Shown here: piece by piece, positions 52,018 through 61,489 of the stretch
How the letters are laid out: every line of letters begins with the position of its first letter
Position numbering within the stretch: the stretch's first letter is position 1
Source of the DNA: an uncultured bacterium
GTDB taxonomy: Bacteria; Actinomycetota; Coriobacteriia; Coriobacteriales; Atopobiaceae
Assembly: GCA_905214865.1 (NCBI GenBank)
Contig: CAJMNO010000009.1
Location: forward strand, 4,290-68,289
DNA: 64,000 bases
Direction: 5' to 3'
The notes under the pieces: generated by a model
What the model saw: only the letters and a program-made list of their open reading frames with translations
What the model was told of the DNA's origin: nothing
Databases searched by the model: none
Position numbers and translations under genes: made by a program

Positions 52018-53514
52018 ATGAAGGATGGCAAGGAGCCCCAGGACGGCGCCACGGGGATCGACCGCTGGCGCAAGTCCGAGGGAAAGGGGGAGGGGCGCAG
52101 CAAGTCTCGCCCCCGCAGCAAGCGCGGGCATAGGATGGGCGCCCACGTTCGCCGCTACGTATCGACCCTGGTGGTGCTCGTCGTGGTGCTTGGGGTGTGC
52201 GTGTTTGGGTTCACGCCGCTCTCGGAGCGCATCACGCAGGGCCTCGACATCAGGGGTGGCGTCTCGGTCATCATGACCGCCAAGACCTCCGACGGCGGCA
52301 CGCCCAGCGCCGAGCAGATGCAGGAGGCGACCTCCATCGTGCAGCAGCGCGTGAACTCGCTCGGCTCGTCCGAGACGACCGTGCAGCAGCAGGGGTCCGA
52401 CTCCATCCTGATCCAGATCCCCGGCGCCACCAACGCGGACGAGGCCATCAAGACCATCGGGCAGACGGGCCACCTGGAGTTCGTGCGGCTTGACGACATC
52501 GGCGACGCCGACGCACTCGCCAAGCTCGACGCCGGCACCGAGGACGTGGAGCTGAAGGACGGCACCTACGAGGCGTTCATGGACGGCTCCCACATCACGC
52601 AGGTGACCGTGGCGCAGGCGTCCAACTCCGCCACGGGCACGTACGCCGTCAACATCAAGCTCGACGACGAGGGCACCAAGGACTTCGCCGAGGTCACCAA
52701 GGAGCTCGCACCCACCAACGGCAGGATCGCCATCGTGCTGGACGGCGTGGTCAAGTCTGCCCCCGCGGTGCAGTCCGAGATCTCGACCGGCGAGGTGTCC
52801 ATCACGGGCAATTTCTCGCTCGACGACGCCAACTCGCTCAAGACGGTCCTCGACTCCGGGTCGCTCCCCGTCACGCTCACCTACTCCGAGAGCCGCGTGG
52901 TCGGCCCCACCCTTGGCCAGGACTCCCTCACCCAGGGCATCACCGCCATCATCGTGGGCGTCGCGATCGTCGTGGTCTACCTCTTCGTGTTCTACCGCGG
53001 CCTGGGTCTGCTCACGCTGGGCTCCCTGGGCGTGTTCGCGGTGCTGTACCTGGGCCTGCTCGCGCTGCTCTCTCACTTCGGCGCGTTCGCGCTCACGCTC
53101 CCCGGCCTTGCCGGCATGGTGCTGACGACCGGCTCGGCAGCCGACTCCTCGATCCTCGTCCTCGAGAGGTTCAGGGAGGAGATCCGCATGGGCCGCAGCG
53201 TCAAGAACTCCTCCGTGAGTGGCGCCAAGCACGGCATCATGACCTCCCTTGACGCCGACGCCGTCACGCTCGTGACCGCCATCGCGCTCTTCGCCTTCGC
53301 CGTGGGCCCGGTCAAGGGCTTCGGCCTCACGCTCGCCCTGGGCATCGCCTGCGACGTCGTGACCATGTTCTGCTTCAAGGCGCCTTCCCTGAGGCTCCTC
53401 GCGCTGGGCACCATCGAGAGGCACCCCAAGTTCTGGGGCGTGGACCAGGACCTGGCCGAGGCCGCGCGCCGGAAGGAAGAGAAGCTCGGGAAGGGGGGTG
53501 TGGCCAATGCGTAG
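52018..53514 (+). CDS. secD: Protein translocase subunit SecD
   Basis: 498 residues, six membrane helices with a large extracellular domain between the first and second. A basic cytoplasmic N-terminus precedes the first helix; GLDIRGGVSVIM is the start of the P1 region. The second half has GSAADSSILVLERFREEIR where other SecDs usually have an A-x-DANVLIFERIREE-type segment, so the charged D4 motif is modified. SecDF assists protein export after translocation through SecYEG using the proton motive force. It overlaps secF by 8 bp. Confidence 0.92.
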   Translation: MKDGKEPQDGATGIDRWRKSEGKGEGRSKSRPRSKRGHRMGAHVRRYVSTLVVLVVVLGVCVFGFTPLSERITQGLDIRGGVSVIMTAKTSDGGTPSAEQMQEATSIVQQRVNSLGSSETTVQQQGSDSILIQIPGATNADEAIKTIGQTGHLEFVRLDDIGDADALAKLDAGTEDVELKDGTYEAFMDGSHITQVTVAQASNSATGTYAVNIKLDDEGTKDFAEVTKELAPTNGRIAIVLDGVVKSAPAVQSEISTGEVSITGNFSLDDANSLKTVLDSGSLPVTLTYSESRVVGPTLGQDSLTQGITAIIVGVAIVVVYLFVFYRGLGLLTLGSLGVFAVLYLGLLALLSHFGAFALTLPGLAGMVLTTGSAADSSILVLERFREEIRMGRSVKNSSVSGAKHGIMTSLDADAVTLVTAIALFAFAVGPVKGFGLTLALGIACDVVTMFCFKAPSLRLLALGTIERHPKFWGVDQDLAEAARRKEEKLGKGGVANA

Positions 53515-54469
53515 CCACTTCTCAAGGGAGATCCCGTTCATGCCGCACCGCCGGCAGCTCCTGAGCGTCTCCGCGGTCCTGGTGGTGCTCGCCGTGATCG
53601 GCCTCGTCGCGCGCGGCCTGGTCTTTGGCATCGAGTTCCAGGGCGGCACCGAGATCGACTTCCGCGACACCGGCTCGGTCACCATCGAGCAGATGAGGGG
53701 TGCCCTGGTGGACGCGGGTGAGAAGGACCCCACCGTCCAGACGAGCGTCACCGACGGCAAGGCGGGCTTCCTCGTCCGCTCCGACACCACCGACCCCAAC
53801 ACCGCCAACCAGCACGCCTCCGCGGCGGCCAAGGCCCTCTCGCTCGCCTCGGACAGCTACACCGTCACCACGATCGGGCCTGACTGGGGTGCCAACGTCA
53901 CCCGCTCGTCCGCGCTCGCGTTTGGCGTGGCGATCCTGCTCATCATCGCGTTCGTGAGCATTCGCTACGAGTTCAAGATGTCCATCACGGCCGTCGTCGC
54001 GCTCCTGCACGACCTGGTCATCACCCTGGGCGTGTACGCGTGGACCCAGACGGCCATCACCCCCAACGTGGTGGCCGCGCTCCTCACGATCATGGGCTAC
54101 TCGCTCTATGACACCGTGGTCGAGTTCAACCGCGTGAACGAGAACGCCAAGGGGCTCCACGACGGCGTGCACCGCACCTACTACCAGATCGCCAACTTCT
54201 CGATCAACGAGGTCATCGTGCGCACCATCAACACCTCTATCACCTCGCTGGTCCCCGTCGCGTGCATGCTCGCGCTGGGCGGGGCTACCCTCAAGGACTT
54301 CGCCTTCGCCATGCTCGTGGGCGAGGTGCTGGGCACCTACTCCAGCTTCGCCGTGGCGTCGCCGCTCCTCGCCATCTGGAAGACGCGCGAGCCCAAGTGG
54401 GCCAAGCTCCAGGCCAAGTACGGCGACGGCTCCACCAAGGTCAAGCCCGCCGCAGGGGAAGCGGAGTAG
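53507..54469 (+). CDS. secF: Protein translocase subunit SecF
   Basis: 320 residues with six membrane helices. The ATG at 53507 follows GGGGGG; an in-frame GTG at 53498 is less well spaced. FQGGTEIDF starts the P1-like domain. The helix-four motif is GYSLYDTVVEFNRVNEN, the SecF counterpart of GYSINDTVVVFDR. It acts with SecD. The recJ/helicase gene starts one base after its stop codon. Confidence 0.94.
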   Translation: MRSHFSREIPFMPHRRQLLSVSAVLVVLAVIGLVARGLVFGIEFQGGTEIDFRDTGSVTIEQMRGALVDAGEKDPTVQTSVTDGKAGFLVRSDTTDPNTANQHASAAAKALSLASDSYTVTTIGPDWGANVTRSSALAFGVAILLIIAFVSIRYEFKMSITAVVALLHDLVITLGVYAWTQTAITPNVVAALLTIMGYSLYDTVVEFNRVNENAKGLHDGVHRTYYQIANFSINEVIVRTINTSITSLVPVACMLALGGATLKDFAFAMLVGEVLGTYSSFAVASPLLAIWKTREPKWAKLQAKYGDGSTKVKPAAGEAE

Positions 54470-54470
54470 C

Positions 54471-57400
54471 GTGTCGGGCCTCCCCGACAGCAGGCGCTGG
54501 GACGTCCTGCCCGCACGCCCGGACGCCGAGCGGCTCCTCCGCGAGTCGCTGGGGCTTCCCGGCATCGTGGCCAGGACGCTCGCCGCCCGTGGGGTGACCT
54601 CGCCCGACCGGGCGCGGGCGTTCCTCTCGCCCTCCCTCGAGGCCTCCTGGGCCGACCCCCTGGGCATTCCGGGGATGGCCCAGGCGGCGGACAGGGTCGA
54701 GCGGGCGCTGCGCGGGGGAGAGTCGATCGCCGTCTTTGGCGACTTCGACGTGGATGGCATGAGCGCCACCTGCCTCCTGACCCTGGCCCTGCGGAGGCTG
54801 GGGGGCACCGTGAGCCCGTTCATCCCCCACCGCTTTGGCGAGGGGTACGGCCTGTCGCGCGAGGCGCTGGAGAGGGTCATCGACGGCTGCCACCCCGACC
54901 TCGTGGTGACGGTGGACAACGGCATCTCGTCCAGGGACGAGGTGGGCTGGCTGGTCTCGCAGGGCATCGACGTGGTGGTGACCGACCACCACGAGCCCTC
55001 CGAGAGCGTGCCGGAGGGGGTTCCCGTGACCGACCCCAAGCTCAGGGCGGACGGCCCCAGCCGGGAGCTCGCCGGAGCCGGGGTCGCCCTCAAGCTGGTG
55101 TGCGAGCTGGGCAGGCGCATGGGACAGCCTGGCCTGTGGCGCGACTACACGGAGGTCGCGACCCTGGGCACCATCTCGGACATGATGCTGCTCGACGAGG
55201 AGAACAGGGCCCTCGTCGCCGACGGCATCGAGCACATGAGGGACACCCGGCGTCCCGGCATCGTCGCCCTCGCCGCGACCGCCCACCTGGACATCACCAC
55301 GGTCACGGCGGACCAGCTGCCGTTCTCGCTCATACCCCGGCTCAACGCAGCCGGGCGCATGGGGACCACGGACGTCGCCTTCCAGCTGCTCGTGACCGAC
55401 GACCCCACCGAGGCCGCCACGCTCGCGGCGCGCCTGGAGCAGGTCAACAGCGAGCGCCGCGAGATCGAGGCGCAGCTGACCGAGGAGGCCCAGGCCATGG
55501 TCGAGGCCACCTACGACGGCGGCCGCGTGATCGTCGTGGGCGGCGAGGGCTGGCACGAGGGCGTGAAGGGCATCGTGGCGAGCAGGATCGCAAACCGCTA
55601 CCACGTGCCCACGATCCTCTTCTCGATCTCGGACGGCATCGCGCGGGGCTCGGGGCGCTCCGTGGGCAGCGTGGACCTGTTCCACGCCGTGGAGCAGTGC
55701 TCGGACGTGCTGGTGCGCTTTGGCGGGCACGCGGGGGCCGTGGGCGTCACCTGCGATGCCGCCAACCTGGACGCCTTCCGCGACCGCCTGGGCGAGGTCA
55801 TGGCGGCGCTCCCCACCGAGCAGTTCGAGGACAGGGGCGAGGTCACCGCCCTGGTGGGGCTGGAGGAGATGAGCGTCCCCAACATCCGGGCGCTCGAGAT
55901 GCTCCAGCCGTTTGGCCAAGGCAACAAGAAGCCGCTCTTTGGCGTGCGGGGCGTCACCATGCGCAACCGCGCCAAGGTCGGCGCCGGCGGAAACCACCTG
56001 CGCTTCTCCGCGACGGACGGGACCAGCAGCGTCGCCGCCATCATGTTCCGCGCCCCCCAGATCGACCGCGCGGTTGACTGCGAGCAGGCCGTCGACCTGG
56101 TGTTCGAGCCCGTTGCCGAGACCTGGCAGGGACGCACCAAGCCCAAGCTCATGGTGCGCGACATCCTCTATCGCGACCTCGACCGCCGCAGCGTCCCCTC
56201 TGAGGAGTCGGAGTCCATCTCGGACGAGCTGTTCTCCCGCGCCTCGCAGATCCTCTCGCGCGACGAGTACTCGGGCATCGTGGAGGCGTCGTCGTTCGTG
56301 ACCAAGGTCGTGGGCGTGAGCTTTGGCGGCAGGCAGGACTGCGCCAGGACGCTCCAGGCAGGGCAGGCGCTCCTGGTCTTGCGGCAGCCCGACAACCCCG
56401 AGGACCCAAACGCCATCGCGGTCGAGACGACCGAGGGGGCCTCGCTCGGCTTCCTCCGCCGGCAGATCGCCGCCGCCCTCGCCCCCGCCATGGACGCCGG
56501 CGCTGCCTACTCCGCCGAGGTGCTGGGCGTCTCCGGCGGGACGGCGGAGAAGCCCACGCTGGGCGTGAGCATCCAGGTCGTGCGCCACGACGCGCAGCCC
56601 TCGCGCGAAAGCGACCCCACGGCGCCGGCGGGGGAGCGGCAGAGGCTCGCGTCCCTCGGCTACGACGAGCTCACCGACCAGCTCAGGCGCCGCATGATTG
56701 GCTCCCACGACCTGCTGCCCGCACAGGCGGCGGCCCTGGACCGGCTCGCCTCGGGTCGCTCCACCCTCTGCGTCATGGCAACGGGGCGGGGCAAGTCGCT
56801 CATCTTCCACATCCACGCCGCCAGGGAGGCCATCGCCCGGGGGCGCGCCAGCGTGTTCGTGTACCCGCTGAGGGCGCTTGTGTCCGACCAGGCCTTCCAC
56901 CTTGAGTCGGCGCTGGCGCCGCTCGGGCTGCGCGTGCGCGTCCTCACGGGCGAGACGGGCATGGACGAGAGGGACGACACCTTCGCCGCGCTGGCGGAGG
57001 GCAAGGCAGACGTCCTGCTCACCACACCGGAGTTCCTGGCGATCCATGCCGCGCGCTTTGCGGCTTCGGGGCGCATCGGCTTCGTGGTCGTGGACGAGGC
57101 GCACCATGCGGGGACCTCGCGCGGTGGCAACCGCAGCGCGTACTCATCGCTCCCTCAGGTCTTGTGCCAGCTTGGCGACCCCACGGCCCTTGCCGTGACC
57201 GCCACCGCCCAGGACGAGGTGGCGCACGAGATCTGCCGACTTCTCTCGATCGACCAGGCGGACGTGGTGGTGGACCCCAGCGTGAGGGAGAACCTCCACC
57301 TGGTCGACAACCGGGAGCTGCGCGACCGCGAGGCAGCCCTGGTCTCGGTCGTTGCCACGGGCGAGAAGACCGTGGTGTACGTGAACTCCCGGGAGCAGTC

Positions 57401-58160
57401 GGTGGCGCTCGCGCGCATGCTGCGCAAGTGCATCCCCGACCTGGGACAGCGGATCGCGTTCTACAACGCGGGGCTCACGAGGTCGGACCGCACGCGCGTG
57501 GAGGACGCCTTCCGCAGCGGCACGCTGTCCTGCATCGTCTCGACCAGCGCGTTCGGCGAGGGGGTCAACCTCCCGGACATCCGCAACGTGATGCTCTACC
57601 ACATGCCCTTTGGCGCCATCGAGTTCAACCAGATGAGCGGGCGCGCCGGACGAGACGGCGCCGACGCGCGCGTGCACCTGATGTTCGGTGCCCGCGACGC
57701 CCGCATCAACGAGCGCATCCTGGCCTCCGCCGCCCCCGAGCGGGCCGACCTTGTCACGCTCTACCGCGTGTTGCGGGGCCTTTCGAGGGGCGACGGGTCG
57801 GCAGGCCCCGAGCCCATCCGCATGACCAACGCCGACATCGCGCAGGCGGCGGTGGAGTCAAACCCCGCCACGCGGCTGGACGAGCGGTCCGTCTCGTGCG
57901 GCATCGGGATCTTCCGGGAACTCGGGTTCCTCGAGACGAGCGGCTACGGCTCGGGCAGGAGCATCGCCATGAGCGAGTCGCCGGAGCGCGTCGAGCTTGA
58001 CCGCTCCATTCGCTACCTCGAGGGATTGAGGTCCCGCGACGCGTTTCTCAGTTTCAGGGATTGGGTACTCTCTAGCAGTCCCGACGAGTTGCTCGCCCGC
58101 ATCAACAGTCCCATCACGCCGGGATTTGGCACCAGGGTGGGCCCTTTGGAGGAATCATGA
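54471..58160 (+). CDS. recJ: RecJ exonuclease-HIRAN-SF2 (RecQ-like) helicase fusion
   Basis: 1229 residues, GTG start. Residues about 1-340 are a DHH phosphoesterase: GDFDVDGMSA near 90, VDNGISS near 145 and TDHHEPSE near 171; DHHA1 follows with EGWHEGVKGIVASRIA and FGGHAGAVG, then an OB-fold region to about 570. This much is a complete RecJ 5'-3' single-strand exonuclease. Residues about 612-703 match a HIRAN domain (NPEDPNAIAVETTEG..LGFL). Residues about 735-1170 are an SF2 helicase: Walker A MATGRGKSL near 770, DEAHH near 874, TATAQDEV, and motif VI QMSGRAGRDG near 1053. RecJ and RecQ helicases act together in RecF-pathway end resection, so the fusion makes biological sense. It overlaps rel by 4 bp. 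Confidence 0.92.
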   Translation: MSGLPDSRRWDVLPARPDAERLLRESLGLPGIVARTLAARGVTSPDRARAFLSPSLEASWADPLGIPGMAQAADRVERALRGGESIAVFGDFDVDGMSATCLLTLALRRLGGTVSPFIPHRFGEGYGLSREALERVIDGCHPDLVVTVDNGISSRDEVGWLVSQGIDVVVTDHHEPSESVPEGVPVTDPKLRADGPSRELAGAGVALKLVCELGRRMGQPGLWRDYTEVATLGTISDMMLLDEENRALVADGIEHMRDTRRPGIVALAATAHLDITTVTADQLPFSLIPRLNAAGRMGTTDVAFQLLVTDDPTEAATLAARLEQVNSERREIEAQLTEEAQAMVEATYDGGRVIVVGGEGWHEGVKGIVASRIANRYHVPTILFSISDGIARGSGRSVGSVDLFHAVEQCSDVLVRFGGHAGAVGVTCDAANLDAFRDRLGEVMAALPTEQFEDRGEVTALVGLEEMSVPNIRALEMLQPFGQGNKKPLFGVRGVTMRNRAKVGAGGNHLRFSATDGTSSVAAIMFRAPQIDRAVDCEQAVDLVFEPVAETWQGRTKPKLMVRDILYRDLDRRSVPSEESESISDELFSRASQILSRDEYSGIVEASSFVTKVVGVSFGGRQDCARTLQAGQALLVLRQPDNPEDPNAIAVETTEGASLGFLRRQIAAALAPAMDAGAAYSAEVLGVSGGTAEKPTLGVSIQVVRHDAQPSRESDPTAPAGERQRLASLGYDELTDQLRRRMIGSHDLLPAQAAALDRLASGRSTLCVMATGRGKSLIFHIHAAREAIARGRASVFVYPLRALVSDQAFHLESALAPLGLRVRVLTGETGMDERDDTFAALAEGKADVLLTTPEFLAIHAARFAASGRIGFVVVDEAHHAGTSRGGNRSAYSSLPQVLCQLGDPTALAVTATAQDEVAHEICRLLSIDQADVVVDPSVRENLHLVDNRELRDREAALVSVVATGEKTVVYVNSREQSVALARMLRKCIPDLGQRIAFYNAGLTRSDRTRVEDAFRSGTLSCIVSTSAFGEGVNLPDIRNVMLYHMPFGAIEFNQMSGRAGRDGADARVHLMFGARDARINERILASAAPERADLVTLYRVLRGLSRGDGSAGPEPIRMTNADIAQAAVESNPATRLDERSVSCGIGIFRELGFLETSGYGSGRSIAMSESPERVELDRSIRYLEGLRSRDAFLSFRDWVLSSSPDELLARINSPITPGFGTRVGPLEES

Positions 58161-60508
58161 GCGTGGAGACCACTGGCGGCGCGCCGAGCGTCGCACGACG
58201 AAGCAACGCACCCCAGGCGGACAACTGGCGCGTCCTCTCGGACACGTGCGCCGCGTACCTCTCGCCCGAGGAGCTGGCCAAGGTCACGTCGGCGTACGAG
58301 TTTGCGGCCGACTTCCATCGCAGCCAGAAGCGTCGCTCGGGCGAGCCCTACATCAACCACCCCGTGGAGGTGGCGCTGATCCTGGCCAAGGATCTCCACA
58401 TGGACGAGGACACCATCTGCGCCGCGCTGCTGCACGACACCGTGGAGGACACTCCCGCCACCCTCGACGACCTGCGCGAGCGCTTTGGCGACACGGTAGC
58501 GGAGCTGGTGGACGGCGTGACCAAGCTCACCTCCATCGAGGTCGCCTCCATGGACGAGAAGCAGGCGCTCAACCTGCGCAAGATGTTCCTGGCCATGAGC
58601 AAGGACATCCGCGTGGTGATCATCAAGCTCGCCGACCGCCTGCACAACATGCGCACGCTGGCGGCGCTCCCGCCCGACCGCAGGACGTTCAAGGCGCGCG
58701 AGACCATGGACGTGTACGCGCCGCTTGCCGACCGCCTGGGCATCTCGTCCATCAAGTGGGAGCTCGAGGACCTGGCCTTCTTCTACCTGCAGCCCGAGGA
58801 GTACGAGAGAATCGCCCGCATGGTGCAGGAGTCCCGCGCCCAGCGCGAGCAGAAGACCGCCGAGGCGATCAAGACGCTCGACGACGAGCTGTCGCGCGTT
58901 GGCCTCAAGGGCTACCAGATCAAGGGGCGTCCCAAGCACCTGTGGTCCATCTACCAGAAGATGACGCGCAAGCGCAAGGAGTTCGACGACATCTACGACC
59001 TCATCGCCCTGCGCGTCCTCACCAAGACGGTGGGCGACTGCTACAGCACGCTCGGCGCAGTCCACACGCTCTGGCACCCGCTCCCCGGGCGCTTCAAGGA
59101 CTACATCGCCATGCCCAAGCCCAACGGGTACCGCTCGCTGCACACCACGGTGATCGCCTCGGACGCCCGGCCCATCGAGATCCAGATCAGGACCTACGAG
59201 ATGCACGAGCAGGCCGAGTACGGCATCGCCGCCCACTGGCTGTACAAGCGCTCGGGAAACTCGCGGGGCAAGATGAGCCAGGATGACCGCGACATCGACA
59301 GCCAGATCAACTGGATCCGTCGCAGCCTCGACTGGACCGTGGACGACGAGATGGGCGATCCCCACGAGTTCCTCAACAACCTGCGCGTGGACCTCTTTGA
59401 GGACGAGATCTTCGTGTTCACGCCCAAGGGCGAGGTCATGAGCCTGAGGAGGGACTCCACCCCCCTCGACTTCGCGTACGCGGTCCACACCGAGGTGGGC
59501 AACCACTGCGTGGGTGCCAAGGTCAACGGCTCGGTGGTACCCCTGACCTACCGCCTGCAGAACGGCGACAGGGTCGAGATCCTGACCAACAAGAACTCCA
59601 AGCCCGGGCACGACTGGCTCAACATCGTGGCGACCCCCTCCGCCAAGGCCAAGATCCGCAAGTACTTCACCTCGCTCAGCAAGGTGGACGATGCGGAGCA
59701 GGGGAGAAGCGATTTGGGCCACGAGCTGCGCAAGCATGGCTATGGCATCTCGGCCCAACGCACGACCAAGGCGATCGACAAGGTCGTGGAGCAGCTCGAC
59801 TTCGTGAAGGCCGACGACCTGTTCGCCGCGGTGGGCGCGGGCAAGCTCAGCGTGAAGCAGGTGGCCAACAAGGTCATCGGCGTGCTGGAGGAGAACTCGC
59901 CGGAGAAGGTCGCCGAGGCGGAGCGCGTCGCCGCCAAGCGCACCGCCAAGGAGCAGGCGCTCGCCGAGGACATGCCGCTCGCGAGCCCGGAGGTCCGGGC
60001 CGCCTCGGACAAGAGACGCCAGCGCAACTGCGGCGTGGTGGTCAAGGGCGATCCCGACCTGCTGGTACACCTGGCGCACTGCTGCAACCCCGTTGCCGGT
60101 GACAGCATCGTGGGCTTCATCACCCGCGGCCGCGGCGTGTCGGTCCATCGTGCCAGCTGCCCCAACGTCAAGGGCCTGATGGCGCACCCCGAGCGCATGA
60201 TCGAGGTCGAGTGGGACACCACGGGGGCCACGGAGTTTCAGGTCGAGATCGTGGTGGAGGCCACCGACCGCATGGGGCTCCTCAAGGATGTGACCATCGC
60301 CATCGGCGACTCGGGCGGCAACATCCTCTCGGCGGCGACGCAGACCTCGAGCTCCGGCGTGGCGCGCCTGAGGTTCCTCGTCGCCATCAGCGACGCCAGC
60401 CGCCTCGCGCCCATGCTCGCGACCGTGGGTCGCGTCCCCAGCGTGTACGATGCCCGCCGCATCATGCCGGGCGAGGGCTCCAACCAGATGAAGAGGCGCG
60501 TCAAGTGA
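58157..60508 (+). CDS. rel: Bifunctional (p)ppGpp synthetase/hydrolase Rel/SpoT
   Basis: 783 residues. The HD hydrolase domain is intact (YINHPVEVALIL, LLHDTVEDT) and so is the synthetase domain (RFKDYIAMPKPNGYRSLHT, EIQIRTYEMHEQAEYGIAAHW). TGS starts near FVFTPKGEVMSL; a zinc-finger/helical region contains HLAHCCNPV; the ACT domain is C-terminal. It makes and degrades the alarmone (p)ppGpp in response to amino-acid starvation sensed at the ribosome. Start overlaps recJ and stop overlaps the MBL gene, each by 4 bp. Confidence 0.96.
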   Translation: MSVETTGGAPSVARRSNAPQADNWRVLSDTCAAYLSPEELAKVTSAYEFAADFHRSQKRRSGEPYINHPVEVALILAKDLHMDEDTICAALLHDTVEDTPATLDDLRERFGDTVAELVDGVTKLTSIEVASMDEKQALNLRKMFLAMSKDIRVVIIKLADRLHNMRTLAALPPDRRTFKARETMDVYAPLADRLGISSIKWELEDLAFFYLQPEEYERIARMVQESRAQREQKTAEAIKTLDDELSRVGLKGYQIKGRPKHLWSIYQKMTRKRKEFDDIYDLIALRVLTKTVGDCYSTLGAVHTLWHPLPGRFKDYIAMPKPNGYRSLHTTVIASDARPIEIQIRTYEMHEQAEYGIAAHWLYKRSGNSRGKMSQDDRDIDSQINWIRRSLDWTVDDEMGDPHEFLNNLRVDLFEDEIFVFTPKGEVMSLRRDSTPLDFAYAVHTEVGNHCVGAKVNGSVVPLTYRLQNGDRVEILTNKNSKPGHDWLNIVATPSAKAKIRKYFTSLSKVDDAEQGRSDLGHELRKHGYGISAQRTTKAIDKVVEQLDFVKADDLFAAVGAGKLSVKQVANKVIGVLEENSPEKVAEAERVAAKRTAKEQALAEDMPLASPEVRAASDKRRQRNCGVVVKGDPDLLVHLAHCCNPVAGDSIVGFITRGRGVSVHRASCPNVKGLMAHPERMIEVEWDTTGATEFQVEIVVEATDRMGLLKDVTIAIGDSGGNILSAATQTSSSGVARLRFLVAISDASRLAPMLATVGRVPSVYDARRIMPGEGSNQMKRRVK

Positions 60509-61149
60509 GCGAGAGGGACGGTTCGGCGGACCAGATACGCCAGTTTGTGGTTGGCCCCATCCAGACCAACTGCTACGCGTACGTGAGCGGCGGCGAGGCC
60601 ATGGTCGTCGACCCGGGTGACTGGGGCGACCAGATCGCCTCGCGCCTGGGTGACGTCAAGGTGGTTCTCATCGCCGCAACGCACGGCCACGGGGACCACG
60701 TGGGCGGCGTCGCCGCGCTCGGGCGTGCGACGGGCGCCCCCTATGCCATCAGCCGAGCGGACGAGGAGCTGGCGACCCATGCCGGCGAGGTCAACGAGAT
60801 GGGCCTGCGTTACGACGAGGATGCCCCCCTCGCCGACCGCTACCTAGGCGAGGGCGATGTCCTCAGGGTGGGGACCGCCACGTTCAGGGTGATGGAGACG
60901 CCCGGCCACACGCCTGGCGGGGTATGCCTGGTGGGTGGCGGGTCCGCCCGGGGCGTCTGCTTTGTGGGGGACACCCTCTTTCCGGGGTCCCACGGCAGAA
61001 CAGACCTCGAGGGTGGCGACGAGGCCACTATCCTCTCGTCGCTGCACCGCATGGCGCGCGAAATCGACCCGGACACCACGCTCTTGGTGGGGCACGGGGA
61101 GTCCACGACCATGGCGCGTGAGCTGAGGGAGAATCCCTTCCTGGCGTAG
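60505..61149 (+). CDS. MBL-fold hydrolase, glyoxalase II-like
   Basis: 214 residues, GTG start overlapping the rel stop (GTGA). The metal-binding motif is ATHGHGDHVGG, with a later ETPGHTPGG, FVGDTLFPGSHGRTD and LLVGHGEST supplying the remaining ligands. This is a small hydroxyacylglutathione-hydrolase-like protein as often found after rel and dtd genes; the thioester substrate is unknown, and glutathione use is unlikely in this group. Confidence 0.9.
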   Translation: MSERDGSADQIRQFVVGPIQTNCYAYVSGGEAMVVDPGDWGDQIASRLGDVKVVLIAATHGHGDHVGGVAALGRATGAPYAISRADEELATHAGEVNEMGLRYDEDAPLADRYLGEGDVLRVGTATFRVMETPGHTPGGVCLVGGGSARGVCFVGDTLFPGSHGRTDLEGGDEATILSSLHRMAREIDPDTTLLVGHGESTTMARELRENPFLA

Positions 61150-61185
61150 GTCGCGGACGCTGGCCATGGGCGCGGCGCGTTCTGG

Positions 61186-61191
61186 TATCAT
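61186..61191 (+). promoter_or_regulatory. Possible extended -10 of the tRNA-Leu gene
   Basis: TGGTATCAT holds TATCAT with an upstream TG, 26 bases before the tRNA 5' end. No good -35 is visible. Confidence 0.4.
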
Positions 61192-61216
61192 GCGAAGGCG
61201 TCGACGGAATCGACAG

Positions 61217-61303
61217 GCCCTGGTGGCGGAATTGGCAGACGCGGCGGACTCAAAATCCGCTTCCGGCAACGGAGTGTGGGTTCGAGTCCCACCCGGGGCA
61301 CCA
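61217..61303 (+). tRNA. tRNA-Leu (anticodon CAA)
   Basis: 87 bases including an encoded CCA. The acceptor stem is GCCCTGG / CCGGGGC, the D arm contains GGCAGAC, and the anticodon stem is GCGGA / TCCGC around CTCAAAA, giving anticodon CAA for UUG codons. A long variable arm (TTCCGGCAACGGAG region) is typical of class II tRNA-Leu, and the T arm is GTGGGTTCGAGTCCCAC. Confidence 0.95.
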
Positions 61304-61453
61304 TTTGTTGCGAGGCATGAGGTCTCTTCGCGCGAGATGCGCGGTACTCCACTCGTCTGAAGTCCGTTGCCGTGGGTCCCCTGGTCACACGTGGCTGCCT
61401 AGTGGCGGTACGTCTCTCCCGCCCGTGCAGATATGGTGGGGCTGGATTTTCAC
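61304..61453. other. Intergenic region between tRNA-Leu and the infC promoter
   Basis: 150 bases in which I see no gene, clear hairpin or motif. A minus-strand open frame over the tRNA is an artefact. With the infC leader this makes a 353-base gene-free stretch. Confidence 0.5.
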
Positions 61454-61482
61454 TTGCAAGGGCAACGGTCTGTCCCTAATAT
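61454..61482 (+). promoter_or_regulatory. Promoter of the infC-rpmI-rplT operon
   Basis: TTGCAA (61454-61459) and TAATAT (61477-61482) are separated by exactly 17 bp. Transcription would begin near 61490, giving a leader of about 165 bases. Confidence 0.7.
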
Positions 61483-61489
61483 TGTTCGA

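Noticed and set aside
54441..57107. 888-codon minus-strand open frame
   Set aside because: Antisense to recJ/helicase; no domain and typical shadow composition.
61188..61388. Minus-strand open frame across the tRNA-Leu (contains VGLEPTLRCRKRILSPP)
   Set aside because: This is the well-known spurious translation of the reverse strand of tRNA genes.
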